A stretch of DNA of 64,000 nucleotides from Endocalyx cinctus (lineage: Eukaryota > Ascomycota > Sordariomycetes > Amphisphaeriales > Apiosporaceae), in NCBI GenBank assembly GCA_001600455.1, contig BCKC01000007.1, positions 2,110,019 to 2,174,018 on the forward strand, written 5' to 3'. Under the pieces are notes generated by a model, which was given only the letters and a program-made list of their open reading frames with translations, had not been told where the DNA came from and ran no database searches. Below, in pieces: positions 36,963 through 46,830 of the stretch (positions are counted from its first letter, which is position 1; every line of letters starts with the position of its first letter). A program made the translations under genes and the position numbers.

Positions 36963-38105
36963 GTTGAATAATTATACGTTGTTTAAGAAAGGAAGAATTG
37001 AGAAGTTATATTTTGGACTTGACTTTGAGTGTAGAAAATATGTGATAAGATAATTTTTTTTTGATGTGGAAATCAATAAGTCTAATTGAAAGGGAAGATA
37101 GGGTTTTTATAGATGAATTCTTTTGACAGTCTTAGTCGGTGATTATATTGTACCTTTTAGTTCGAAACCGAGTGTATGAAGATCCCATAGAGGCCAAATT
37201 TCTCGCCTCTCTCTCATAACGTCTTCGACTCTTTCGTCATTAGAGCTGTGATCAACTCCTTCTCCGGTCCATCTGACAATACTTCGCGATTTCGATTGTT
37301 GCCTGAGAAGCCATGAAGCCATGAAGGGATATCGGTAACGTAAAAATTGAATACATTGACTTCCTCGTGACCTGAATACCAACAGTGATTTAGGAAAAGA
37401 GGTTAAAATTTACGAGGATACGCCGCAAAGGATCGTCGGTGTGATCTTGAGAATTTTTATGGGGTTTGATAAAACTAAAAAAAGGGTCCAACGGCTTACT
37501 TGAGGGGTGTTGGGTGAGGCTTAGGGAGTCAATCGGCTTATTGGCTAACTATTTAAAACCCTAGGAACCCATAAGCCGAACTTTCCGTAAAAGGAATAAC
37601 CAACTGGTAACAACGGTGACAAGGCTTAGCGATGCGTACCGCCTTTCACACATAATCAGGACCGTCACCGTTTACCGCTTACACAGAGAGGCGGCCGCGT
37701 ATTACTTCACCGTTTAGATTGCGGACGATTATACGATATTTTTCCTCGCCAAACCATAACTGTAAAAGATCATAATTGTAATCATTTGATTCAAAAATCC
37801 GTTTAGCGCTTATGTGTCACAATTACGTTCCTGAAATGTTGGGCTGAGAAACGTGATCTGATATTCATCCTTCTTCTTATACCAGCACGTGGTATGATTC
37901 GACTGTGCCGTATAGAGGCTCGTATGTCTCCATACTCTTGTATAAACGTCAACTTTAGGAGTATATAAGGACTTCTCCAGTCTGTTTTTCGAGGGTATTC
38001 TCCAATATCATCATTCAAGCTCATTGTCTCTAGCACAAGAAAATAATTAGAAATCTCGTTAACTCTTTAAAACTATCACTTCACTCAAACTTTCAACTCT
38101 TCAAG
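36963..38105. promoter_or_regulatory. Shared divergent promoter region
   Basis: Lies between two leaderless genes read in opposite directions. A TATA-like TATAAAAA on the minus strand (37104-37111) is about 145 bp before the start at 36962. TATATAA on the plus strand (37962-37968) is about 140 bp before the start at 38106. No gene seen inside. Confidence 0.5.
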
Positions 38106-39738
38106 ATGGTTATCAAGAAGCGCCAAATTCTCTGGGACTGGACCAACTCCAGCGGTCCCGGTAACCCAGGTGTACCCGAAAAGTTGAATCAAGTCCCTTT
38201 CGGTAACAACTGCCCAGTTGCCTCACTTGTCAACTGGAACGCTTGGGTACCTCCTGAGTTGAAGGGACGTGTGCCTTTTAGACCTATGGTGCGCGTTCTG
38301 GCGAGCACCTCAGGCAATGACTGGAACACAATTCAAGACTCTCCATTTCCAATTATCCTTTTCTTCAACGAGCCTGAGCGCGCTGGTATTAGCCCAGAAC
38401 AGGCCAAGGATATTTGGTTCAAACAAATGATTCCACTAAGGAAGAACAAGGGAAAGAAACTCGGTTCCCCGGCAGTTGCCTCCGTAAGTTTGCTCAAAAG
38501 CACAATCCGTCACTTCTTTTTATGACCTCACCAGTCCTCTGACTTCCTTTTTAGGATGATAACGGCAAGAAATGGATCGAGAAATTCATGTCTCTCGTAG
38601 CTAGTGACCCCCCTGACTTCCTCTGCTTGCACTACTACTCCACCAACGCCGACCAAGCCATTAAGTACATCGGGGACATGCACAACAAATGGCCCAAGCA
38701 TAAAGTTGTGAGTAATCGGGGTCTCTCTCTGCTTTGATATTTTTTTCTACTATTTAGACTAATACGTATATGTGCGTGTCCACACGAAAAGATGGTCACC
38801 GAAATCGCCTGCCTCGACCGCAACCACGACAACGTCCTGAAATACTCCGTCAAAGTCTGCAACTGGATGGATAACCAGGGCTGGATCGCCGAGTACGGGC
38901 TGTTCGACTTCCAGCGCAAGGTCGCCGACGACTTCGTCAGCCCGGCCGCCCAGCTCATGGACGGGAACGGCAACTTCACCCAGCTCGGCAAGATGTACGT
39001 CAGCCAGCAGCCCATGAAGCTCCCCGGCGCCGCTTCCGTCGCCGAAGTCAAGACGGCGGGCGTCGAGGCCGAGAACGAAGACGCCGACGTGTCGCCGATG
39101 GTCGCGCTTTCCGTGTCCGCCGCAGCCGCTCTCGGCCCCGACCAGAAGAAGGCGTTGGATCTTCATAACGCGAAGCGCGCGACCAAGAACCTCCCCGCTC
39201 TCGTCTGGGACGCTCAGCTCGCTAAAAACGCTGAGACCTACGCAAAGCATCTGGCCAAGATCGGAAAGTTGGAGCACTCCTCGGGCGACTCCCGCCCCAA
39301 CCAGGGAGAGAACTTGGCAGGGTAAGTTAATTCGCTACTGTATTGCTTCTTAGATGAGATACTTTCGGTTGGTGAGAAAAAAAGTCTAATATATAACTGT
39401 ATATAGGGCTTCTGGAGGCTGGGCACAGCCAATGGCCGAGTCAACCAAGCTGTGGCTTGCTGAGGAGAAGAACTACCACGGCGAGCCCATCGGACAGGGT
39501 GATTTCGGATCCTATGGTCACTACAGTAAGTCCATCTTCATCATATTCTTGAATTTTCGTGGCTCCTATGTTATATAACGATGCTGATGATGTCTCTCTT
39601 TACCCTAATTTAGCTCAGTGTATGTGGAAATCTACCAAGAAGCTCGGTATGGGATGGGCCAAGGATGGTAAAGGAAGTATTTATGTTGTCGGCCGATACT
39701 CTCCTCCTGGTAACGTCACTGGCCAGAAGCCATACTAA
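38106..39738 (+). CDS. GH128-type glucanase domain fused to a CAP (PR-1/SCP) domain
   Basis: Five exons: 38106-38483, 38555-38707, 38792-39321, 39407-39525 and 39614-39738. They join to 434 aa. Residues about 8-245 match the fungal glycosyl hydrolase core of GH128 (PF11790), which cuts beta-1,3-glucan. Visible features are the acid/base Glu89 in FFNEPE, LHYYS, and the nucleophile Glu181 in VTEIAC. A Pro/Ala/Glu-rich linker leads to a CAP domain (about 293-434). It starts ALDLHNAKR, then has LEHSSGD and QGENLAG, then GHYTQCMW and YVVGRYSPPGN, the standard CAP signatures. The cavity histidines (His339, His392) and Glu350 are kept. There is no signal peptide. All splice phases agree, so the fusion lies within one frame. 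Confidence 0.9.
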
Positions 39739-40211
39739 TCAGTTTTTCATTCATTTTGATTGCCTTGATTGATGAAATTTCTAGGATAGAAGTTGGTTTA
39801 TGGGTAGGGTGGCATTTAAGGTAGCTCATTGGAGAACTGGTGTTGCTGGATTCAGTTTGTGTTTTACTTTGTATTTCGAGCATAGCATTAGTCACTCATT
39901 AAATTCATATATAAAAACAATCTATCCGTTAATACCCACTTTGACTATATGGATTTAGCAGAGAACCTGTCTGGATCTGTATGTAATTAACAAACAATTG
40001 ATTATTCTACTGCTTACCCTTTTTCATGCTAAGGCTTTATACTCCCATCCCACCGTCAAGATCCCATGCCCCCATGGGATCCTATGGGGGCTTGGCAACT
40101 CCCATGGGATTTTTATGAGAGTAAAAAAAAAAGGAAATAATCATTATCGAAATTTTTCTCTGCATCATGACCGAAATTAAACACAAATAAAATGCTAGAC
40201 ACACGATTAAA
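39739..40211. other. Spacer between convergent genes, holds a repeat fragment
   Basis: Contains the repeat-like segment at 40031-40150. Otherwise AT-rich with no gene. Confidence 0.5.
40031..40150 (+). repeat. Short repeat fragment, copy A
   Basis: Begins AAGGCTTTAT then ACTCCCATCCC, contains nested CCCATGGG palindromes, and ends with a GAGAGTAAAA stretch followed by GAAATAAT. The same order of blocks recurs diverged at 45547-45670. No second end is seen, so this copy seems truncated. Confidence 0.4.
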
Positions 40212-41813
40212 CTAAACCATAGATAGAATGTCTTCGATATCGTGAGGGTTTTTCAAAAACGGTAGAAAAGTGATAATAGCACCCCGTCCATGAACAATCT
40301 TGCCGACATCACGGAGCATGCCCATCAACCTATCGCTAGGCCTCCAATCTCCGGTGTGCAGAAACACGCGCGCACTAGATATCGGATTGCTATATACCGA
40401 ATGCTCTTCATCTACGTATTCCTCGTATCCGCACGCCGTGCCCGGAGCAACGTAGGTGAAGAACCACTTGCCTTTATCATACCTAAGCCGCGTTTCGAGG
40501 TGGGCAATCTTGAGCGACGGCGTGTGCGCGAGACGGCGGGCGAGTGCCTCCAGCATGGGAATCATAGCTTCGTCTCTCGGGATGTGGCGAAAGTATTCGA
40601 CGTCGCACCCGATCGTCGCTCTTTCGTATTCTGAGTTGGTATCGGAATTAATCTCAACGAGCTGGGATTCCATAAATGCATCCATTGCCGGTGAGTCTTC
40701 GTCATATACCTCGGTACCGTATCCGGGAGGGAGAATACCGATGGTATCTTGTGAGAGTGGGACGTCGCTGATTTCATCGTAGAATTTGTCGCCGGGGAGA
40801 CCTCTGAAGAACCACTGACCCGAGAGACTGTCCATGTTGAACTCGATCACAAGTTTGGTCATAAAACTCCAAGTGGGGTCGCTCTCCGTCTCGGGAAGTT
40901 CATCGGGCCAGAAGAGGTTCCGATCCATGCGTCCCTTGTAATACATTTGTCGAACGTTGCTTCTGCCTACCATGAGACGTAGCGCATCGCAGAAAGAAAC
41001 TTCGCCAATAGAAAGATCGGGAAGTCTCTCGTGATGGAGTACCCAATATGACTCGAGCGTGATATCCAAAACCTCGCATGACGAAGGCGGTTGAAAGCCG
41101 GCAATGGCGTGGGCGAATTCTTGGATATGCTGGCGGCGGAGGCCCAGAAAGAAGCCCGGATCTTGGTGCGGCCAGGTGATCTTCTCTACTCGTGGGAATG
41201 CGGCCGTCAACGCGACCAGGCTGCTTGGGTCCAGGGATCGCCTTGTGTCTGAAGGCGGGGTGAATAACGTAACACAGGGTGCCACTGACAACGAGCTTAT
41301 CAAGCGAGTGTACGAAAAGGCATATCTCTGACCGAATATTCCTTGGAGATCTCCCACGTCCATGGCTGAGTAGTCATTTTCGCGTCTCCCCTCGCCTACA
41401 TAATTAATGTCAGTGGGCGCGTATATCTCCATCCGGAGATCTAGGTTTCCGTCGCGGGGCCATTCGGATAATATCTGCAATAACGAGGATACGTGATGAC
41501 TGGCAGCCTTGTCGCTTGCAGCTCTGTCATTTTCCGTCTCATAGTTGGAGTAAGCCTCACCACTGTATGATGGCAGCAAGATATCGAATCGGAGAATTCG
41601 GAGAAAATAGCGGCGAGTGCTTAACCTTGAGAAGGCCGAATTAAATTGCAGAAGATCGTCACTTGTTATGTGTAGAGATCGAAACGTCAATGACTCAACG
41701 ATATGCTGCCATGTGCGGGACACCGTAGCAAGTGCAGGCTTAATCCGCTTCCCCTCATTTTCTCGAACAAAGAAGGCAATGTTGGCTAGCACTTCTGGCG
41801 GAAGGCCCTCCAT
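40212..41813 (-). CDS. F-box-like domain protein
   Basis: Single exon of 533 aa, the largest uninterrupted frame in its neighbourhood. The N-terminus (MEGLPPEVLANIAFFV, then TVSRTWQHIVESLTFRSL) has the LPxEV...I and WxxIVE-type spacing of fungal F-box-like domains. The remaining about 470 residues are a divergent region with scattered Leu and Trp and no repeat that I can define. Such proteins usually act as substrate adaptors of SCF ubiquitin ligases, and fungal genomes carry many fast-evolving copies. The function is inferred only from the N-terminus. Confidence 0.72.
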   Translation of the reverse strand: MEGLPPEVLANIAFFVRENEGKRIKPALATVSRTWQHIVESLTFRSLHITSDDLLQFNSAFSRLSTRRYFLRILRFDILLPSYSGEAYSNYETENDRAASDKAASHHVSSLLQILSEWPRDGNLDLRMEIYAPTDINYVGEGRRENDYSAMDVGDLQGIFGQRYAFSYTRLISSLSVAPCVTLFTPPSDTRRSLDPSSLVALTAAFPRVEKITWPHQDPGFFLGLRRQHIQEFAHAIAGFQPPSSCEVLDITLESYWVLHHERLPDLSIGEVSFCDALRLMVGRSNVRQMYYKGRMDRNLFWPDELPETESDPTWSFMTKLVIEFNMDSLSGQWFFRGLPGDKFYDEISDVPLSQDTIGILPPGYGTEVYDEDSPAMDAFMESQLVEINSDTNSEYERATIGCDVEYFRHIPRDEAMIPMLEALARRLAHTPSLKIAHLETRLRYDKGKWFFTYVAPGTACGYEEYVDEEHSVYSNPISSARVFLHTGDWRPSDRLMGMLRDVGKIVHGRGAIITFLPFLKNPHDIEDILSMV

Positions 41814-43470
41814 GTTGCAGATTTACTAAAGTGAGGATTAAAGATATATATAACGCTCATTGGTATAAAACTTATGGGAAGACAAGGACGTGTGAATTCT
41901 TCAAATGCACTAATCATGTAAGTGCGTTTTCGACCGTTGAAGTCTAAACTTTTTCGGAGGTCTTACCAGTGACGCTATTATTGGTAGCAAGTTGACATAG
42001 GGAAAAATAGAATGGTTAGACGATCTAATTATCTCATGTAGATGAGAACTTCAAAGGATAAAGCCGTTGTTTATTTATGAGGGTTGGATCATTGGTAGAG
42101 ACTATTGGATGTAGGTTAATTTATGCATCGCGACGTTTCATCGAGCTTCGCAGGCAGCAATCAAGGATCCCTATAATCCCTTTCCCAACGCGACACAACA
42201 CCCAATCATCGTAAGTTCATAACCATGTCTCCTCGGCAGCTGGTTGTATTTACGATACAGCTGCCAGTTTTTTACTATTGCACAGTTATAAGCAGAAACC
42301 AGAATCCACGGTAATTATCTTGCATAATCATGACTTTAAGAAACCACATACTCGAAGTGTACCAAATTCATAAACTAATATTTCTCTTTTCATAGAATAC
42401 AGTAGCTCTTATCGAAGTCGACCTCTATTTTTAGGAAACGCTTAAGCAAGTTGAAAAGCAAATGCGGTGAGATGCGTTTTCCCATGATTAAAGTTCATTC
42501 CTGCACCCAAGAAGTTATTTAACTGCGCATTGTATTTGCACCCTTCTCGATGATACTATGATAGTTGATAGCTTACGGTATATGAAGGGCTTCCCGTCTC
42601 ATCGAGTATTGTAATATCGTAATGGCTCGACTTCCCTTCCTACGGGAGCTGTAGCTAGCTGATTTTCTATTGCTACTAGTCCATCTATCCAAAGCAAGGG
42701 CTGACGAGAATAAGCACAGCCAAAACGTGGGGAAGTTCTAGATCACCATCAGTTGATACTTTAAACTTTTCTAGCTACGGTATGTACAGTAGTTCATGCT
42801 ATTCTCATCTTTAGTAGGTATTGTACATAGTATTTTCAGTAATTGCCGATGGGCTGATGAACGGCGCAGCTCCAAACTAATGTAGAAAACAGCCCTAGAA
42901 GAATTATACAATAGGGCTCCAATGTTTTTAAGCTCTAAGCCAAGGAGTTCTAGCGTAGGGCTGGGGCTCCATTAGTGGTAGCTGTACTAATTTTATACCG
43001 CTGTAGCGTGGTAAACTTCAAGTAAAGAGCCTTAACGATAGCACTTACTTCAGAATCTAAGTCTGTGTATAGCTTTCCCTATGCAAAACTGGATACACTA
43101 ATCGTCATGATCACATCACTTCAATGCAGGCCATTGAGGCAGCGTCAGGGAAAAAAAATAGCACAATAGTACAATCTACTATTTTTCTTTTTTCTTTTTC
43201 TATTTTCGATTGAAATGAAGCATGCGGATATTGCTTATGGTTATTGAACGGGATACCATGAAAAAATATGTCTTTGAAAATAGATATATAAGTGCTGCCA
43301 TCTCGCAGCTCCGGAGTTGAATTGGAAGAAACATCATCACCTTCAACACATTCAAACCACATCAAACATTTCCTATTCTTCTTTTCATTTTCTTTTCTCT
43401 TTCTTTTTCCTTATTTCCTAGAGTCATTTTGTTATTTGTCTTATAGACTTTCTTGTTCTTGTTATTCATC
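41814..43470. other. AT-rich spacer with divergent promoters
   Basis: Upstream regions of the F-box-like and subtilisin genes. 42.2-43.1 kb is strongly AT-rich and without coding signal, possibly decayed repeat DNA. A TATA-like TATATAA at 43285-43291 lies about 180 bp before the subtilisin start, followed by a long CT-rich leader. Confidence 0.45.
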
Positions 43471-44712
43471 ATGGTTGGATTCAAGAACTTGGCTGTATTC
43501 CTCACGGGACTTCTGCCGCTTGCGGCCTCTGTTCCCCTCTCCGGCTCTTCGCAAGGGAGTAACGATAAATACATTGTCCTACTCAAAAATGGCTTGAGCG
43601 AGGAAGATGTCTCCAGTCACATGGACTTCACCCGCGACGTGCACAAGCGAAGCATCTCACGTCGAGGCGGGCAATCTTGGGCCTCTTCCAACGGGATTCG
43701 ACACAAGTTCAGCGTCCGCAGCCACAACAGCTACTCGGGCATCTTCGACAAAGATACGGTCGAGGAAATCAAGTCTCACGCCGCCGTGGCGTCGGTAGAG
43801 CCGGTCAGGAAGTTGAAACCTTGGAACATGATCGAGCAGGCTCCCTCGACCTGGGGCCTAGGAGCCATCTCGCACGCTCCCGACCCCGATAACAAAATCT
43901 TCGAGCTCTACGACTACGACGACCAAGGCGCGGGCGAGGACACGTACGTGTACGTGGTCGACTCGGGAGTCCGCATCACCCACAAGGAGTTCGAGGGCCG
44001 GGCCTCGTTCGGGGCCAACTTCATCGGCAACGAGACCGACGACGACCTCTACGGGCACGGCACCCACGTGGCCGGGACGGTCGGCAGCAAGTCCTTCGGC
44101 GTCGCCAAGAAGACCAACATCATCGCCGTAAAAGTGCTCGATAAGGCGGGCATGGGCGACGAGGAAGGCATCCTCCAGGGGGTGCAGTGGGCCCTCGACG
44201 ACGCTCGGGAGAACGACCGCGTGAGCCAGTCGGTCATCAACCTCAGCTTGGGCCTGGACGAGAACTCGCAGCCCATGATCGACATGGTGAACAACGTGTT
44301 CGACGAGGGCATCGTGGTCGTGGTCGCGGCCGGGAACGAGTACACGGACGCCGGCAAGTCGTCGCCCGCGAACGCCGACAACGCCCTGACGGTCGGCGCC
44401 ATCACGCTCAACAACACCAAGGCCGACTTCAGCAACTACGGCGAGGCCGTCGACATCTTCGCGCCCGGCACCTCGGTCTGGTCCCTCGACTACACCTCCG
44501 ACACGGGCGTCGTCGTCATGGAAGGGACCAGCATGGCCTGCCCCCACGTCGCCGGCCTGGCCGCCTATCTCATGAGCTTGCGCGGCTTGACCGACGCGAA
44601 CGAGGTGGTCAAGACGATAAAGGAGTTGGCTCACACCGACGTGGTGTCGGATGCGAGGGGTAGCGCTAACAGACTTGCTTTCAACGGAGCCCCTGTTCGA
44701 CGCTACGAATAA
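43471..44712 (+). CDS. Secreted subtilisin-family serine protease (S8, proteinase K/oryzin type)
   Basis: Single exon, 413 aa from the ATG at 43471. The frame is open to 43453, but this start gives the better signal peptide, ending near AAS. Residues about 30-115 are the I9 inhibitor propeptide (KYIVLLKNGLSEED). The mature enzyme carries the full triad: Asp164 in VVDSG, His196 in GHGTHVAG and Ser354 in GTSMACPH, plus the oxyanion Asn289 in AAGNE. It is an extracellular broad-specificity endopeptidase for nutrient acquisition or host and insect cuticle breakdown. GC is very high across the catalytic domain, producing a long meaningless antisense frame. Length is typical and nothing is missing. 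Confidence 0.95.
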   Translation: MVGFKNLAVFLTGLLPLAASVPLSGSSQGSNDKYIVLLKNGLSEEDVSSHMDFTRDVHKRSISRRGGQSWASSNGIRHKFSVRSHNSYSGIFDKDTVEEIKSHAAVASVEPVRKLKPWNMIEQAPSTWGLGAISHAPDPDNKIFELYDYDDQGAGEDTYVYVVDSGVRITHKEFEGRASFGANFIGNETDDDLYGHGTHVAGTVGSKSFGVAKKTNIIAVKVLDKAGMGDEEGILQGVQWALDDARENDRVSQSVINLSLGLDENSQPMIDMVNNVFDEGIVVVVAAGNEYTDAGKSSPANADNALTVGAITLNNTKADFSNYGEAVDIFAPGTSVWSLDYTSDTGVVVMEGTSMACPHVAGLAAYLMSLRGLTDANEVVKTIKELAHTDVVSDARGSANRLAFNGAPVRRYE

Positions 44713-46332
44713 ACTTGTATATATAGAACATTATATTATAGAAAACATAGCTTTTAGGTTTCTTTTTCCTTGTTAATTCATTATAAGAAGCATTATCTTT
44801 AAGTTGGCTAGCCTTTCTTGCATCTGTTCGCTTTGACTACTTGAGTAATTAATGATATCTCTTTTATTGTACTGTACCCTGTATTTATACTACTCTAAGA
44901 CAGATCATTTGATCCTAACTTAAGCTAGCATTCTTGCAAGGTCAATAATCCTTAGATTTAGGTATATTGACGTCGAGGCCCCGTCTAGGGAGTATACCAC
45001 CGAAATCGTACACGAAGAAGAGCCGGAATATCAGGAGGTTACAGTTGACCAAGGGGTCTAAAAAAGTTGCCGGGGCTTGCGGGGTTTGGGTGTCAGCGGA
45101 GGTTAGCTGAATCCGGGCTGCCTGGATGCCTGGGTCTAAATTTTACTTCCGGGCTGCTGGGTCCAACTTCTGCTCGACTTAACAGCAGCTTAACCTACGT
45201 TGGCTTAGTGGCTATTTATAGTGGCTATACCACTATAAGATACACTATAAATCTACCACTGAACTGAGACTTGCAGTAGCGTAAGCTCAGTGCCAGTCCG
45301 GCACTTATTTACCTTAACGGTGAGGGTTAGTTCCGGTGACCTGTGGAGCCGTACGAGCTCCCCATTAGTGTATACGATATTATTTCGCGATATACATTGT
45401 GTCATATTTTTTTTTTCGTTCAACAGAGGCTCAGTGTAAGTAAAAGTTGAACGTAGATAAGGAGATTTGGATCCGGACACCGAGTCCAGTTAACCGCTGT
45501 CGACCCCCTAAGCAAATTTTTAGAACCACCTATCAACTGTAACCTGATGCTTTACACTCCCATCCCCACCAAGCCCCCCGCACCCCGGTGGGAGTCCTGT
45601 GGGAGGTTCGAATACCATATGGGTCCCCCTTGGGAGTAAAAGCAAAAGTGAAATAATTATAAAGTAATCGCCGCCGAATGTTTTTCACTTACTTAAACTA
45701 ATTATTTATATGTATATATTGATTTTTGATGAGCCTTTTCTTTTTTCGTGGGAGCCCCCATGGGGGTGTTTTTCATGTGACAGGGGTGGAATCCCACTGG
45801 GCCCCACCATAAAGCCTTGACTGGGTCCGTATTCGATGAGTATGGAGGCTAAATCCTGGTCAATGGAGCGGAGGGCAGCTGGTGGTAAGCAACTAAACCC
45901 GTTCAGCGATCTAGCACCCCTAACATCCCTATCGCGGGGGGTGTTCTTGGTGTGGTGGGGAGTGATAAGAATATACTTAGTTATGTACCAAGCATCTTCA
46001 ACGTGGCTGGGTTAAGAGCTGCTGAGCGGCCACTCCACTTAGGTAATCACGCGGGCATGCGTGTTAAGATCTCACGACAGATCAACTCTAGGCTAATTAC
46101 CTACGTATAATTGATCTTTCAACCTGTAAGATGTAGGGAGGACGATCGTGAAGTCGGCATACCCGCTGGTTGAGAAAATAATGGTTTTTATGTCGAAAAT
46201 GTAAATGTACATGTGACCCCCTTTATTCTGGACCCTTGACTACCCTGAGCACCCATCAAACATCAACACCACATAAGCTCTAACGCAATATCGGAGTATT
46301 TTTTTTTTTTTTTTTCATCTCTGCGTAAAACT
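44713..46332. other. Gene-poor spacer with repeat-like sequence
   Basis: 3' flanks of two convergent genes. Contains the repeat-like element at 45547-45818 and a CTGG-rich patch near 45090-45170. A stretch of T lies near 46301-46315. No gene supported. Confidence 0.45.
45547..45818 (+). repeat. Possible short inverted-end element, copy B
   Basis: About 270 bp starting GCTTTACACTCCCATCC. Its far end, read on the other strand, starts AAGGCTTTATGG, matching the AAGGCTTTAT start of copy A. It contains CCCATGGGG palindromes and a GGGAGTAAAAGC block as in copy A. The ends share only a short core, so a MITE interpretation is tentative. Confidence 0.35.
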
Positions 46333-46830
46333 CTATTTGGGAGTTGACTCCAGGCTGGTGATGGTCATTTCGTAATCGCCAGCCGCGCCACTGAATGAAA
46401 TGCTACCAACAGCACTATAGTCATTCGCTTCGTCCGAGTATTGCTGGGTGATAGTGAGCAGGTTATCAACTACGTTCCATTGGTTGATTAATGTATATAG
46501 ATCAACCCCGTCCGCATCACGATCTACATAACACCCTCCTCCTAGATTGCACTAGTCTAACTGTCAATACATATGTCGAAAAAATAACTGCTGTGGGTAA
46601 TATAAGGAAAATGAGGGGAGAGAACTTACACCAGCATTAGCAATGCTAGGGCGACCGGTTGCTGGGTCTCCCGTGCCATCAAGCGTGTAGCGCTGTATGC
46701 ATCCGTACAGAGGGATGCACGTAGTCGACAGGACATGTACGTTCCAAGTTCCGTAGTCCTGTCGAGGAGCGATGGCGGCGGCAGAAGCACCGATTGCGTA
46801 AACAGCGAAGGCGTAAAGTGAAGAATGCAT
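46333..46830 (-). CDS. Small secreted protein with four Cys
   Basis: Two exons, 46630-46830 and 46333-46551, joined at a phase-0 junction (GTAAGT donor, CTAG acceptor), giving 139 aa. A signal peptide (about 1-19) precedes APRQD, a KEX2-like or signal cleavage region. The mature part has Cys pairs in TTCIPLYGC and AGCNLGGGC, followed by a beta-rich acidic C-terminus. No known domain is recognised. Size, signal peptide, paired Cys and an AT-rich setting match effector candidates. Its start (PRQD then TWNV) parallels the protein at 56905. Confidence 0.68.

Noticed and set aside
43858..44634. 258-aa minus-strand frame opposite the subtilisin gene
   Set aside because: It is the mirror of a very GC-rich catalytic exon. 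The subtilisin frame has all motifs, and the antisense product is Val/Asp/His-rich nonsense.
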